A stretch of 64,000 bases of DNA from Rufibacter sp. LB8 (GTDB lineage Bacteria; Bacteroidota; Bacteroidia; Cytophagales; Hymenobacteraceae). The notes under the pieces are model-generated. The model was not told the DNA's origin. It did not search any database and worked only from the letters and a program-made list of their open reading frames with translations. The DNA lies in the NCBI RefSeq assembly GCF_014876185.1, contig NZ_JADALJ010000001.1, forward strand, positions 1,240,001-1,304,000, written 5' to 3'. How positions within the stretch are numbered: position 1 is the first letter of the stretch; every line of letters starts with the position of its first letter. Made by a program: the position numbers and the translations under genes. Positions 26,401 to 35,296 of the stretch are shown one piece after another.

Positions 26401-27102
26401 TCTTGCCAAGGTTTCCCGGCCACGCTAAGAGCCATTGGCCCTGGAGGGAACTATGCCTGGTACTCAACCCCTACGGGTGGCAATCCCTTGTTTATAGGAA
26501 GTGTTTTTGTAACCCAGGCCTTGACGCAGAACACTACTTTTTATGTAGAAACCATCAGCGCCACTGAATGTACCAGCACTTCCCGCACGCCAGTCTCGGT
26601 GACGTTGAACACCGCCACCGCAGATGCCGGCAGTGATGTGACCATTATGGTGGGTGATGCGGTGACGCTTCGGGCGCGCGGCGGGGTGACGTATTTATGG
26701 TCGCCGGCTGACAGTTTGAGCAATCCTAATGTGTCAGACCCGGTAGCCAGGCCAACAGCCACCACTACCTATACGGTCACGGTGACAGACGCCAACGGGT
26801 GCGTGGACACAGACGAAGTGGTGGTGACCGTGCTCCCTCGGGTGGCCATTGTGAACACCTTCAGCCCTAACAATGATGGCATCAATGATGTGTGGGTGAT
26901 AAAAAATATTGAGAGCTTCCCTAATGCCACCGTGGAGATTTTCAACCGCTGGGGCAGCCAGGTCTTCAACTCCAAGGGCTATGCCAAACCCTGGGATGGC
27001 ACGCACAACGGCAAACCGCTTCCTATTGACACCTATTACTACATCATTAGGCTAGACGGCAATAAAAACCTTTACAAAGGCAGCGTAACCATAATTAGAT
27101 AA
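23455..27102 (+). CDS. Large secreted Ig/PKD-like repeat protein with T9SS type B sorting domain
   Basis: 1215 residues. A signal peptide (about 1-23, ending AMAMAQ) is followed by an Ig-like module (APVCQPGSVLLTASSGTGFTY), a PKD-like domain (YIWDFGDGFTTQG near residue 150), further beta modules, then a series of repeats with the pattern CxGxxxxI...W..STTGP..F..A.GT...Y.P...TQTTWFRR (about 590-970). The C-terminus (about 1128-1215, TFSPNNDGINDVWVIKNIESFPN...IFNRWG) is the gliding-associated CHU_C/type B sorting domain. It should be exported by type IX secretion and act as a surface adhesin or matrix protein. The PorP/SprF gene 3 bp downstream is its likely dedicated partner. Confidence 0.9.
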   Translation: MHTIKSYLLIIVLFLCSAAMAMAQCPAVITPANPAPVCQPGSVLLTASSGTGFTYKWYRDNVEIPVPDPTSNTFQATTSGAYTVQVSGPTCATATSTSVQVVVNPALPAIDFTFNPNSIQCAGTPIVFTVTNPQPAEYTYIWDFGDGFTTQGSSITHAYKAVGLATLDFTVKVYRQSILTGCTSPEASKVVTVQAKPAFSPPTDSSNFFVCIPEEQDSISVQAALRNTTLVNGALSYVIDFGDGFGERTFTSAQFNATEPIRNIIPYDTTGTFPIKIRALGTNGCDSVYTRNFYISKKPKAHFSLNKERIDPPVPPRDCIPVKVTTDSDSTTGENLVYKWNVKNSQGQNATAGIYDYLESTTDTSKAPIYRFNVSGRYTLEMIVSNMCGSDTTTQSLLVGFPEIKINADTTACGPITFNFNDEVVTYDANLGTIDEASYEWTITPAGLGAVAVGGTTLRDKYPRILFPNPGDYTVTARVKNECGFSDAVGPVVEAKITVNPTPNAPNFGATSTSICSGDSTTIRPAGPGSSFTFYTVVAGGTALDTAATYNTGPLNNTTTFYVATLSAQGCESPTRTPFTVNVTQRITDNTISLAPNQREICANQAVPGTIAGSDPSGEVGFLWLSSRTSGTQGFTTAPSNNPTGNNQRNYATGPLTATTWFRRVALSGNSCPNDTTVAVMVTVGPPLDNNTITLTGGSPATICQGNEAPVITSSATTATIVWESSTTGPNANDFATAAGTNGLPTYAPGRITQTTWFRRRITAGACSSVSSAVVVEVIRAIDNNTIDGTQTICAGATPARLLGSTPTGGTSTNRYRWERSLTGNPSDFALAPGTSNELNYSPAALTQTTYFRRVVDPGSNCEVDISNTVVVTVITTNVNNTISAVESTICQGTDAVITGSVPTGSWTYQWESSTSGPNGVFAPIPNTNSASYSPVRVMQNTWYRRRLVSTSANCPIPPSNVVAITAEPAPAAPIVASSNVQSCQGFPATLRAIGPGGNYAWYSTPTGGNPLFIGSVFVTQALTQNTTFYVETISATECTSTSRTPVSVTLNTATADAGSDVTIMVGDAVTLRARGGVTYLWSPADSLSNPNVSDPVARPTATTTYTVTVTDANGCVDTDEVVVTVLPRVAIVNTFSPNNDGINDVWVIKNIESFPNATVEIFNRWGSQVFNSKGYAKPWDGTHNGKPLPIDTYYYIIRLDGNKNLYKGSVTIIR

Positions 27103-27105
27103 TCA

Positions 27106-28101
27106 ATGATGAAAAATATAGGCACGTTTCTGGTGCTGCTGCTTTTGACCGCACCGGCCTGGGGGCAGCAACGGCCCCAGTTCACCCAGTTCATGATGAA
27201 CAGTTACCTCCTGAACCCAGGGCTGACCGGCATTGAGGACTACACCGATGTCAGGATTGGGACCCGCCAGCAGTGGGTAGGATTGCAGGGCGCACCCAAG
27301 ACGTTTCATATAAGTGCCCACACCCCTTTGAACAAACAGCCCGCCACCGTTAGAAGTAATTCTGGCCGAGGGTTGCGCAAAGTGAACACCAGCCGCTTTA
27401 TTCCGGCGTATGCCCACCATGGCGTGGGGGTGATGGCCGTTGTTGACCAGGCAGGACCGTTGCGCAGAACCAACGTGAACGTGTCTTATGCGTACCATTT
27501 GCCCATCACCAACTCAGTAACGGTTTCCGTGGGGGCGTATGGCGGCTTGTTGCGCAACAGTTTCAGGGCCAGCGAGGCCACGTTTGACAATCCCGCAGAC
27601 CCTGCGCTTGGCAGCGAATTCATCAACCGAAATTTCCTGGACGTGGGCCTAGGCACCTGGATTTATTCACCTGATTTCTTTGTGGGCTTGTCTGGCGCGC
27701 AACTCCTGCGTACCGATATCAGCTCCAATGAAGGCACCGTGACCGAGGGTGTCTTCCAAAAGCATTTCATCGGGATTTTCGGTTACAAGGTGAAGGCCAT
27801 CTCGCAAGTCACGCTTATTCCATCCATCATGGTAAAACTGGCCGAACCCAGCCCTGTCACGGTAGACTACAACCTGCGCGCCGTTTATGCTGAGCGTATC
27901 TGGGTAGGAGCCTCCTACCGAAGCCAGGACGCTTTTGCCATTATGGCGGGCGCCAACATCAGCTATCTGCTAGATGCCAGCTACTCATATGATTACAACA
28001 CCTCCAACCTGAACGTAGCCAACTCCGGTTCGCATGAAATTGTGCTGGGCTTGAAACTCTTCAACAAGAGCAAGGTAATCTGCCCTAGGTGGTTGCAATA
28101 A
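27106..28101 (+). CDS. PorP/SprF family type IX secretion system membrane protein
   Basis: 331 residues with a signal peptide (about 1-20, ending PAWGQ). The opening RPQFTQFMMNSYLLNPGLTGIEDYTDVRIGTRQQWVGLQGAPKTF is the family signature (FTQ-MMN, NP-G, R-QW-G---P). The rest is a predicted outer-membrane barrel ending in EIVLGLKLF. Family members are needed for secretion or surface display of type B CTD proteins, and commonly follow such a gene directly, as here (3 bp gap). A second ATG (27109) is equally possible. A terminator follows. Confidence 0.92.
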   Translation: MMKNIGTFLVLLLLTAPAWGQQRPQFTQFMMNSYLLNPGLTGIEDYTDVRIGTRQQWVGLQGAPKTFHISAHTPLNKQPATVRSNSGRGLRKVNTSRFIPAYAHHGVGVMAVVDQAGPLRRTNVNVSYAYHLPITNSVTVSVGAYGGLLRNSFRASEATFDNPADPALGSEFINRNFLDVGLGTWIYSPDFFVGLSGAQLLRTDISSNEGTVTEGVFQKHFIGIFGYKVKAISQVTLIPSIMVKLAEPSPVTVDYNLRAVYAERIWVGASYRSQDAFAIMAGANISYLLDASYSYDYNTSNLNVANSGSHEIVLGLKLFNKSKVICPRWLQ

Positions 28102-28121
28102 GAAGTTATCACAATAAAGCG

Positions 28122-28166
28122 AAAGCCCTTTTTCCAAACCTGGAGAAAGGGCTTTTCTTTTCTTTT
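28122..28166 (+). terminator. Terminator after the PorP/SprF gene
   Basis: Stem AAAGCCCTTTTTCC with a near-complete complement and a 6-nt loop, then a T-rich run. Confidence 0.88.
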
Positions 28167-28210
28167 TGATTCTAAGTGCCTGGACAAAATTAACTTAACC
28201 TCTTTTTACA

Positions 28211-28301
28211 TTGTCATCCTGAAAGGATCTCGGTGGCAAGCTGATTTAACAGAGATTCAAAGGATTTTTAACTTGCCACCGAGATCTTTCCAAGATGACA
28301 A
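28211..28301. repeat. Long inverted repeat (30-bp arms, 31-bp spacer)
   Basis: Left arm 28211-28240 and right arm 28272-28301 are complementary except at a few positions, both carrying TGTCATC(T)TG at the outside and GGTGGCAAG at the inside. Part of the arm (TCCTGAAAGGA) recurs at 54894-54912. Confidence 0.8.
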
Positions 28302-28335
28302 AAATGTATACATATTTCTGTCTCACTACTTAAAC

Positions 28336-28378
28336 TTCCGTTTTCGGGCTCATTTCTGGAAATGGAGCCAAAAACGGT
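28336..28378. repeat. Intergenic palindrome (IPR) copy 10
   Basis: TTCCGTTTTCGGGCTCATTT arm with a decayed right arm, AATGGAGCCAAAAACGG. Confidence 0.85.
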
Positions 28379-28548
28379 TTTTCTAAACGAAGTTTCAAAT
28401 TAGTGTTTCGCGTTCCCCAATATCGCAGAGAAATGGAACAACTCTTTAGGGAACCTGCATTCACGCTACATTCCGTTTTAAAAAATGAGGTCAGCAAATT
28501 TAACATCGCTTAAATTTGTTAGCAATTCTTAAAACTGTTCTCCGTTGG

Positions 28549-28596
28549 ATTTCCGTTTTCGGGCTCATTTCCGGAAATGAGCCCGAAAACGGAAAT
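28549..28596. repeat. Intergenic palindrome (IPR) copy 11, perfect 48 bp
   Basis: Loop-free perfect palindrome with centre TTCC/GGAA, about 100 bp before the pyrG start. Confidence 0.95.
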
Positions 28597-28664
28597 TAGT
28601 CCTGGCCCGGAATTAGTGCCGCTGCCATAACCAAACATTTTACAGCCGTTCTAATTATTTACCC

Positions 28665-28672
28665 TAACTTTG
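28665..28672 (+). promoter_or_regulatory. Bacteroidota -7 box (TAACTTTG) of pyrG
   Basis: Exact TAnnTTTG, 24 bp before the ATG at 28697. No clear TTG at the -33 position. Confidence 0.55.
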
Positions 28673-28696
28673 CAGTCCATAAGACAAACACTACTT

Positions 28697-30319
28697 ATGG
28701 CTTCTGCTAAATATATTTTTGTGACCGGAGGCGTGACTTCTTCCCTGGGAAAAGGCATCATTTCGGCTTCTTTGGCTAAACTTCTGCAATCTAGGGGCTT
28801 CTCGGTCACTATCCAGAAATTTGACCCCTACATTAACATTGACCCCGGCACGCTCAACCCCTATGAGCACGGCGAATGCTATGTCACCGATGACGGCGCA
28901 GAAACCGATCTGGACCTGGGCCACTATGAACGCTTCCTGAACGTACCCACCTCGCAGGCCAACAACGTGACCACCGGGCGCATCTACCACAACGTGATCA
29001 CCCAAGAGCGTCAGGGCGCCTATTTGGGCAAAACCGTGCAGGTAGTTCCCCACATCACAGATGAAATCAAACGCCGCATGCTCCTGCTGGGCCAGTCTGG
29101 CGAATTTGACGTGGTAATCACGGAGATTGGCGGTTGCGTAGGCGATATTGAGTCATTGCCCTTCATTGAGGCCGTGCGGCAGTTGCGCTGGGACCTGAAC
29201 GACAATGACAGCGTGGTGATTCATCTCACGCTTCTCCCCTATTTAAAAGCCGCCGGCGAACTGAAAACCAAGCCTACGCAGCACTCGGTGAAAGCCCTGT
29301 CTGAAGCCGGTGTGCAACCAGACATTTTGGTGTGCCGCTCAGAGTACCCCATTCCGGCAGAGATGCGCAAAAAGATTGCCTTGTTCTGCAACGTGGCCAC
29401 CAACTCGGTGATTGAATCGCTGGATGCCGAGACCATCTATGACGTGCCGCTGCTCATGAAAAAAGAGAAGCTGGACGAACGCGTCATGAAAAAACTCAAG
29501 CTCGTCAGCCGTCAGGAAATCAACCTGGACACCTGGAAGGAGTTCCTGGGCCGACTCAAAAACCCGACAGAAGACGTGACCATTGCCCTGGTAGGGAAAT
29601 ACGTGGAACTGCCAGACGCCTATAAATCCATTATTGAGTCCTTTATCCATGCCGGGGCGTTCAATGAATGCAAGGTGCACCTCAAGTTCATTCAGTCAGA
29701 ATTCATTTCCGCGGAAAACGTGCACCACCATTTGCAGGGCATTGACGGTGTGTTGGTAGCCCCGGGCTTTGGCGAGCGCGGCTTTGAAGGCAAGTTGGAG
29801 GCCATCAGGTACGTGCGGGAGGGCAAGATTCCGTTCTTCGGGATTTGTTTGGGCATGCAGACCGCCGCGGTGGAGTTTGCGCGCAATGTGCTGGGCCTGG
29901 CAGATGCCGCCTCTACGGAAATGAACCCCGAAACCAACCACCCGGTCATTGACATGATGGAGGCGCAAAAGCAGATTACCCAGAAAGGCGGCACCATGCG
30001 TTTGGGCGCGTACGGCTGTGACCTGAAAAAAGGCTCCAAGGCGTATCAGGCCTACGGCAAAGGCCACATCACGGAGCGCCACCGCCATAGATATGAATTT
30101 AACAACCAGTACCTGCAAGCCTTTGAGGAAGCCGGCATGCAGGCCACGGGCATTAACCCAGACACCGGGTTGGTGGAGGTGATCGAACTCCAGAACCACC
30201 CATGGTTTGTGGGCGCGCAATACCACCCAGAATTGAAAAGCACCGTGTTGGCCCCGCACCCGCTTTTTGTGCGCTTCATCAAGGCCGCCGTCACCTACAG
30301 TAAAATCAAAAACCAATAA
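28697..30319 (+). CDS. pyrG: CTP synthase
   Basis: 540 residues from the ATG at 28697 (the open frame reaches 28670, but [20 protein letters not shown] is the standard N-terminus). The synthase domain has the [13 protein letters not shown]-loop, [19 protein letters not shown] and [11 protein letters not shown]; the glutaminase domain has PGFGERG and the nucleophile C384 in FGICLGMQ, and closes with [13 protein letters not shown]. It aminates UTP to CTP with glutamine and ATP. Length is standard. yidC follows after 16 bp. Confidence 0.98.
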   Translation: MASAKYIFVTGGVTSSLGKGIISASLAKLLQSRGFSVTIQKFDPYINIDPGTLNPYEHGECYVTDDGAETDLDLGHYERFLNVPTSQANNVTTGRIYHNVITQERQGAYLGKTVQVVPHITDEIKRRMLLLGQSGEFDVVITEIGGCVGDIESLPFIEAVRQLRWDLNDNDSVVIHLTLLPYLKAAGELKTKPTQHSVKALSEAGVQPDILVCRSEYPIPAEMRKKIALFCNVATNSVIESLDAETIYDVPLLMKKEKLDERVMKKLKLVSRQEINLDTWKEFLGRLKNPTEDVTIALVGKYVELPDAYKSIIESFIHAGAFNECKVHLKFIQSEFISAENVHHHLQGIDGVLVAPGFGERGFEGKLEAIRYVREGKIPFFGICLGMQTAAVEFARNVLGLADAASTEMNPETNHPVIDMMEAQKQITQKGGTMRLGAYGCDLKKGSKAYQAYGKGHITERHRHRYEFNNQYLQAFEEAGMQATGINPDTGLVEVIELQNHPWFVGAQYHPELKSTVLAPHPLFVRFIKAAVTYSKIKNQ

Positions 30320-30335
30320 CCTCTTACAATAACTT

Positions 30336-32177
30336 ATGGATAGGAACCAAGCAATTGGCCTTGGCCTGATTGCCGTGTTGATGCTCGTTTACAGCATCTT
30401 CTTCATGAAAGGCCCGGAGCAGCAAACCGCCACGCCGGCCGCTATTAAAACCGCCACCGTGGGCGCCGCCGCCGCAGACACTTCGTCTACGGCTACCGCC
30501 CCTTTGAATGACTCCGTGGCGCAGGCGCAACGTGCATCTCAACTAGGCGAATTCAGTGCCCTGGCCACCGGTCAGGCGCAAAACGTAGTGCTGGAAAACA
30601 ATTTATTGCGCGTAACCTTGGGCAGCAAAGGCGGTCTGGTGCAGGAAGTGCTCTTGAAAACCTACAAAACCTGGGACAAAAAGCCCTTGGTGTTGTTTGA
30701 CCCGCAGAGCAGCGAGCAGGTGTTCACGTTCCAGACCAAGTCTGGCAAGACCATTAGGCTGAATGACCTGTATTTCCGGCCCTCGGCGGTGACCAACAGC
30801 ACGGTGAACAATTTGCCGGCCCAGTCTATCACGTTCACGGCGCAGGTGGCCCCCGGCCAAACCATTGAGCAGGTGTACACGCTGGCGCAGGATGCCTACG
30901 TGGTGGGGTATTCCATGAACTTCAGGGGCATGGACCAATTGGTGGCGCAGCAGCCCATTCAACTGAACTGGACTGACCAACTGAAGCGTTTGGAGCATGA
31001 CATCAAGCAGAACCGCAACCAGTCTACTGTAAACTATTACACCACTGAGGGCAGCTTTGAGCAGTTGTCGGCTAGCTCTACGGATGCGGAGACCGACAAG
31101 ACGGAGGAACCGGTGAAGTGGGTAGCCAACAAGCAGAACTTCTTCACCGCCGCCATCATCGCGCAGAACAGCTTCTCCTCTGCTGAGGTGTTCAGCTCGT
31201 TCAACGAAGCCGATACGTCTCAGGTAAAGACTTTGCGCTCCAAGCTGACCATTCCGGTGCAGGATGCCTTGACCGGCAAGGCGCATTTCACCTATTACTT
31301 CGGGCCGAACGAGTACGACGTGCTGAAAAGCGTGACCGAGAACTTCGACAAAAACCTGGAATTGGGCTGGGGCATCTTTGCGTACGTGAACAAATGGTTG
31401 ATTATTCCGGCCTTTGACTTCCTGGAAGATTACATGGGCAACTACGGCCTCATCATCATTCTGCTGGTGTTGTACATCAAGTTGATCTTGAGCCCGCTGA
31501 CCTACAAGTCATACATTTCCATGGCCAAGATGAAGGTGCTCAAGCCTGAGATTGACGCCATCAAGGAAAAGCACGACGGCGACATGCAGAAGACGCAGGC
31601 CGAAACCATGGCCTTGTACGGCAAGATGGGCGTGAACCCCATGAGCGGCTGTATTCCCATGCTGTTGCAGATTCCTATCTTGTTTGCCATGTTCAACTTC
31701 TTCCCTAACTCCATTGAGTTGCGGCAGGAGCCGTTTTTGTGGGCGCATGACCTGAGCACCTATGACGTGTTCGCGAAGCTGCCGTTCACCATTCCGTTCT
31801 ATGGCAACCACGTGAGTATGTTTACGCTCTTGATGACCGCCTCCACCATTCTGTACACGTGGTCTAACAACCAGGTGAGCACCATTCAGGGCCCTATGAA
31901 GTTCTACTCGTACCTCATGCCGGTGATTTTTATGTTCGTGCTGAACAGCTTCCCGGCGGGTTTGAGCTTCTACTATTTTGTGTCGAACATTGTCACCTTC
32001 GGGCAGCAGGCCTTGATCAGGAAGTTTGTAGACGAAGGCAAAATCAGGAAGAACCTGGAGGATTACCAGGAGAAAAACAAAGGCAAAGAGCCGAAGGGTG
32101 GTTTTCAGAAACGTATCCAGGACGCCATGAAAGCTGCCGCCGAGCAGGAAGCCAAGAAGAAGAAAGGCTCCAAGTAA
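30336..32177 (+). CDS. yidC: Membrane protein insertase YidC
   Basis: 613 residues, in the usual range for Bacteroidota. One N-terminal membrane segment (AIGLGLIAVLMLVYSIFFM), a large periplasmic beta domain (about 80-340), and then five conserved membrane segments starting at NYGLIIILLVLYIKLILSPLTYKSYISMAKMKVLKPE and including NPMSGCIPMLLQIPILFAMFNFFPNSIELR. The C-terminal tail is very basic (KNKGKEPKGG...KKKKGSK), fitting a ribosome-contacting tail. It inserts inner-membrane proteins with or without SecYEG. It is downstream of pyrG and ends at a strong terminator. Confidence 0.97.
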   Translation: MDRNQAIGLGLIAVLMLVYSIFFMKGPEQQTATPAAIKTATVGAAAADTSSTATAPLNDSVAQAQRASQLGEFSALATGQAQNVVLENNLLRVTLGSKGGLVQEVLLKTYKTWDKKPLVLFDPQSSEQVFTFQTKSGKTIRLNDLYFRPSAVTNSTVNNLPAQSITFTAQVAPGQTIEQVYTLAQDAYVVGYSMNFRGMDQLVAQQPIQLNWTDQLKRLEHDIKQNRNQSTVNYYTTEGSFEQLSASSTDAETDKTEEPVKWVANKQNFFTAAIIAQNSFSSAEVFSSFNEADTSQVKTLRSKLTIPVQDALTGKAHFTYYFGPNEYDVLKSVTENFDKNLELGWGIFAYVNKWLIIPAFDFLEDYMGNYGLIIILLVLYIKLILSPLTYKSYISMAKMKVLKPEIDAIKEKHDGDMQKTQAETMALYGKMGVNPMSGCIPMLLQIPILFAMFNFFPNSIELRQEPFLWAHDLSTYDVFAKLPFTIPFYGNHVSMFTLLMTASTILYTWSNNQVSTIQGPMKFYSYLMPVIFMFVLNSFPAGLSFYYFVSNIVTFGQQALIRKFVDEGKIRKNLEDYQEKNKGKEPKGGFQKRIQDAMKAAAEQEAKKKKGSK

Positions 32178-32200
32178 GCGTTCTATTTCCTATTAAAGCA

Positions 32201-32236
32201 CAACGGCCCACCCCAACAGGTGGGCCGTTGTTTTTG
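32201..32236 (+). terminator. Terminator of the pyrG-yidC unit
   Basis: Perfect 12-bp stem (32201-32212 with 32219-32230), a 6-nt loop and a T5 run. Confidence 0.92.
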
Positions 32237-32269
32237 GCCTCCATTCTGAAAATGAAGCCAAAACCAGAA
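32227..32269. repeat. Intergenic palindrome (IPR) copy 12, decayed
   Basis: TTTTTGGCCTCCATTCTGAAAATG..GCCAAAACC; shares the T-run of the yidC terminator. Confidence 0.5.
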
Positions 32270-32344
32270 CATTATATATATTATTGTTTCACAAAGGTTT
32301 ATAGACCTTTACTAAATAAATACATTTAAGCAAAAGTCGAGAAT

Positions 32345-32386
32345 TTGTTTTTTGGCTTCATTTCCAAAACTGAGACCGAAAACGAA
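32345..32386. repeat. Intergenic palindrome (IPR) copy 13, decayed
   Basis: TTTTTTGGCTTCATTTCC and a partial complement CTGAGACCGAAAACGA. Confidence 0.55.
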
Positions 32387-32388
32387 TC

Positions 32389-32446
32389 TGTAGCGCCGCG
32401 TCACTGACATGACGTGCGCTACGCAGCGGCAAGGCCGCGATGCTAC
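32389..32446. repeat. G+C-rich double hairpin
   Basis: GTAGCGC at 32390 pairs with GCGCTAC at 32416-32422 around an inner TCA/TGA pairing, and GCGGC/GCCGC pair at 32426-32438. A TGTAGC/GCTACA outer pair spans both. It is unrelated to the main palindrome family. Confidence 0.6.
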
Positions 32447-32455
32447 AATTCTAAA

Positions 32456-32503
32456 TATCCGTTTTCGGGCTCATTTTCAGAAATGAGACCAAAAACGGAA
32501 AAT
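32456..32503. repeat. Intergenic palindrome (IPR) copy 14
   Basis: ATATCCGTTTTCGGGCTCAT arm; right arm with two mismatches (GAGACCAAAAACGGA). Confidence 0.85.
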
Positions 32504-32627
32504 CTCACCACCGTCGGGAAAGGAAGTTAAGTGGTTCTGTAAAGTACTGCTGCTTCCTCGGGGCTCCTATCTCCGCCAACTTCCCAATCATACTTTGCCC
32601 CACGTTTCAGCGTTTAAGAAAGACCAG

Positions 32628-32667
32628 CCGTTTTCGGGCTCATTTCCGGAAACGAGCCCGAAAACGG
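32628..32667. repeat. Intergenic palindrome (IPR) copy 15
   Basis: CCGTTTTCGGGCTCATTTCC and its complement with one mismatch. It is the fourth family member in the 719-bp gap before the MBL hydrolase gene, a local cluster. Confidence 0.92.
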
Positions 32668-32834
32668 AAAAATCTTTGCGTGGCAAGCCTGGAAAATAGA
32701 TTTACCACGCCGCAGTTACACTGGCAAGGGCATGGTTTTGGGCAAGTGCGCCTGCGGGCCGAGGTCTACCAAGACTGGGGATAAATACCTCTAAAGTGTT
32801 GATAATTCAGGATTAAAAGTGTATTCAAAAGCTT

Positions 32835-32842
32835 TATCTTTG
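32835..32842 (+). promoter_or_regulatory. Bacteroidota -7 box (TATCTTTG) of the MBL-parAB-dapB-lepB cluster
   Basis: Exact TAnnTTTG, 54 bp before the ATG at 32897. No clear TTG is at the standard 19-bp spacing. Confidence 0.55.
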
Positions 32843-32896
32843 TGCAAGCTTTTCGTGCGCAACGTGGGCTAAACCTTTAACTGAGCAAGAAATCCT

Positions 32897-33577
32897 ATGG
32901 AAATCACCTATTACGGCCAATCCTGCTTTCTCTGTGATCTGGGCGGCACCAAAGTGCTGTTTGATCCGTTTATCTCGCCTAACCCGCTGGCCGCTGACAT
33001 AGACCTTGACAGCATTCAGTGCGATTATATTTTGCTGAGCCACGGGCACGCAGACCATGTGGCCGATGCCGAGTACCTGCTTAAGAAAACCGGTGCTACC
33101 CTGGTGGCGGCATTTGAGATTGTGACCTGGTACCAAGCCAAAGGCATTGAGAATGTACACCCCATGAACATTGGTGGCAAAGTGCACCTGCCCTTCGGGA
33201 CCGTGAAGATGGTGAACGCCATCCATTCCAGCGCCTTGCCAGACGGCACCTATGCCGGACAGGCCGCCGGGTTTGTGGTGGAAAGCGCTGAGAAGACCTT
33301 TTACTTCGCCGGTGACACTGCCCTGACCTATGACATGAAACTGATTGGCGACCGTTATAGAGTGGACTTCGCGTTTCTACCCATTGGCGACAATTTCACC
33401 ATGGATGTGGAAGACTCCCTGGTAGCCGCCAATTATGTGAATACCAAGAAAATTGTGGGGATGCACTATGACACCTTCCCATACATTGAGATTGATCATG
33501 TGGAGGCCCTGGAGCTAGCCAGACGGGCCCAGAAAGAATTGTTGTTGCTGGAGATTGGTCAAACCATAGAACTGTAA
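32897..33577 (+). CDS. Metal-dependent hydrolase, metallo-beta-lactamase fold (UPF0173 family)
   Basis: 226 residues. The metal-binding motif is HGHADH (H49, H51, D53, H54); further ligands lie in [11 protein letters not shown] and [10 protein letters not shown], and a final His is in VGMHYDTFP. This is the UPF0173 subgroup of uncharacterised cytoplasmic MBL hydrolases related to UlaG. The product probably binds two metal ions and hydrolyses a phosphate or lactone ester; the substrate is unknown. parA follows after 7 bp, so it likely heads the long parA-parB-DUF5683-dapB-lepB cluster. Confidence 0.88.
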   Translation: MEITYYGQSCFLCDLGGTKVLFDPFISPNPLAADIDLDSIQCDYILLSHGHADHVADAEYLLKKTGATLVAAFEIVTWYQAKGIENVHPMNIGGKVHLPFGTVKMVNAIHSSALPDGTYAGQAAGFVVESAEKTFYFAGDTALTYDMKLIGDRYRVDFAFLPIGDNFTMDVEDSLVAANYVNTKKIVGMHYDTFPYIEIDHVEALELARRAQKELLLLEIGQTIEL

Positions 33578-33584
33578 ACTGAGA

Positions 33585-34364
33585 ATGGGAAAAATAATTG
33601 CCGTTGCCAACCAGAAAGGCGGCGTGGGAAAAACCACGTCGGCCATTAACCTGGCAGCCAGCTTAGCCGCATTAGAATTCAAGACCCTGCTGGTTGACGC
33701 TGACCCGCAGGCCAACGCCACCTCGGGCATCGGCTTCGACCCCAAGGACATAGAGAACAGCATTTACGAGTGCATGGTAGACGGAACCAAGGTAGAGGAG
33801 ATCATCATGACCTCCCCTATTGATTTTCTGGATTTGATTCCATCACACATAGACCTGGTAGGCGCTGAGGTTGAGATGATTAACCTGCCTAACCGCGAGG
33901 AAAAGATGAAGCAGGTGCTGGTGCCGCTCAAGGAGAAATATGATTTCATTATCATAGACTGCTCTCCTTCGCTGGGCCTAATCACGGTTAACTCTTTGAC
34001 TGCCGCAGACTCGGTGATTATACCCGTGCAGTGCGAGTATTTTGCCTTGGAAGGTTTGGGGAAACTGCTCAACACCATCAAAATCATCCAAAGCCGGTTG
34101 AACCCAGATCTGGAGATTGAGGGCTTGCTCTTGACCATGTATGATGTGCGCCTTCGCTTGTCTAACCAAGTGGTGGAGGAAGTGAAAATGCACTTCCAGC
34201 AGATGGTGTTTGACACTATCATCCCCAGAAACGTGAAGTTGAGCGAGTCTCCTAGTTTTGGGGTGCCGGCCATTCTGCATGACGCAGAAAGCAAAGGCGC
34301 CATCAGTTACCTGAATTTGGCCCGCGAGATTGTGGAGAAGAACGGGGTAGCCGTAGCGCAGTAA
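33585..34364 (+). CDS. parA: Chromosome partitioning ATPase ParA (Soj)
   Basis: 259 residues. The deviant Walker A motif KGGVGKTT is at residues 11-18, Walker B-like [11 protein letters not shown] near 125, and the [18 protein letters not shown] region near 185. The length is right for a chromosomal (Soj-type) ParA without an N-terminal DNA-binding domain. Together with ParB it moves origin regions before division. It is 20 bp ahead of parB, within a housekeeping cluster, so it is chromosomal rather than plasmid-borne. Confidence 0.95.
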   Translation: MGKIIAVANQKGGVGKTTSAINLAASLAALEFKTLLVDADPQANATSGIGFDPKDIENSIYECMVDGTKVEEIIMTSPIDFLDLIPSHIDLVGAEVEMINLPNREEKMKQVLVPLKEKYDFIIIDCSPSLGLITVNSLTAADSVIIPVQCEYFALEGLGKLLNTIKIIQSRLNPDLEIEGLLLTMYDVRLRLSNQVVEEVKMHFQQMVFDTIIPRNVKLSESPSFGVPAILHDAESKGAISYLNLAREIVEKNGVAVAQ

Positions 34365-34384
34365 ATTTTAGAAAGAAAACATAA

Positions 34385-35296
34385 ATGTCTGATAATTCAG
34401 CCAAGAAAAGAACCGGAGGCCTTGGTAGAGGCCTTGACGCCCTTATTTCGGGGAGTTATGACCGCAAACCAGAAGCAACATCCACGCCTAACCCTGCCAA
34501 CACCATCGCAGATATCAAATTAACCCAGATTGAGACCAATCCATTTCAGCCGCGCACGCACTTTGACCAAGTGGCGCTGGAAGAACTGGCCGAATCCATA
34601 CGTGTGCAGGGCATCATTCAGCCCATCACCGTTCGGCAATTAAGCGCCGATGCGTATCAGTTGATCTCGGGGGAACGTCGTTTCCAGGCCGCTAAACTGG
34701 CGGGCTTAGACGCCATTCCGGCCTACATCAGGAAAGCCGATGACCAGCAAATGCTGGAAATGGCCCTGATTGAGAACATTCAGCGCGAAAACCTCAACGC
34801 CATAGAGATTGCCCTTAGTTACCAGCGCCTGCTGTCTGAGTGTAGTTTGAAGCAGGAGGAACTGGGTGACCGCGTAGGCAAGAAACGCACCACGGTGACC
34901 AACTACCTGCGCCTGTTAAAATTGCCGCCAGACATTCAGATTGGCATTAGAGACAACCTCATTTCCATGGGCCATGCCCGCGCCATCATCAACATTGATG
35001 ACGTGGAGAAGCAACTGGAAGTGTACCGCAAAATTGTGAACGAGGAACTGTCGGTGCGCAAGGTGGAGGAATTGGTGCGAAACCTGAGCCTGCAAAATAA
35101 AAAGGCAGACCCACAGACCAGATTAGACTTGCATCCGTTTGAGAATGAAGTGAAACGCGTAGAATCCAGGTTGTCTTCTTATTTTGGAACCCGTATTCAC
35201 GTGAAGGCATCGGCAGAAGGCAAAGGCGAAATCAAAATCCCGTTTGTGTCTGTAGACGAGCTCAACCGAATTCTGGAAATCTTAAACTACGCCTAA
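34385..35296 (+). CDS. parB: Chromosome partitioning protein ParB (Spo0J)
   Basis: 303 residues. N-terminal KKRTGGLGRGLDALIS is the ParA-stimulating peptide; the ParB/Srx CTP-binding core has TNPFQPRTHFD, GIIQPITVRQ and SGERRFQAAKLAG; the central helix-turn-helix region includes EELGDRVGKKRTTVTNYLRLLKLP; a C-terminal dimer domain follows. It loads on parS sites as a CTP-dependent clamp. No parS consensus palindrome was recognised in the window. Confidence 0.95.
   Translation: MSDNSAKKRTGGLGRGLDALISGSYDRKPEATSTPNPANTIADIKLTQIETNPFQPRTHFDQVALEELAESIRVQGIIQPITVRQLSADAYQLISGERRFQAAKLAGLDAIPAYIRKADDQQMLEMALIENIQRENLNAIEIALSYQRLLSECSLKQEELGDRVGKKRTTVTNYLRLLKLPPDIQIGIRDNLISMGHARAIINIDDVEKQLEVYRKIVNEELSVRKVEELVRNLSLQNKKADPQTRLDLHPFENEVKRVESRLSSYFGTRIHVKASAEGKGEIKIPFVSVDELNRILEILNYA

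Noticed and set aside
23479-26975. Several minus-strand frames of 70-140 codons inside the large Ig-like protein gene
   Set aside because: All are antisense shadows with no start context or domain.
30603-31286. 227-codon minus-strand frame inside yidC
   Set aside because: Antisense shadow; Arg/Leu/Gly-rich low-information product.
32284-32300. TGTTTCAC near 32286 as a parS half-site
   Set aside because: The second half of the palindrome is missing.
33585-35296. parAB as a sign of a plasmid or of the replication origin inside the window
   Set aside because: ParA is of the chromosomal type, neighbours are housekeeping genes, and no parS, DnaA-box cluster or replication gene was seen.
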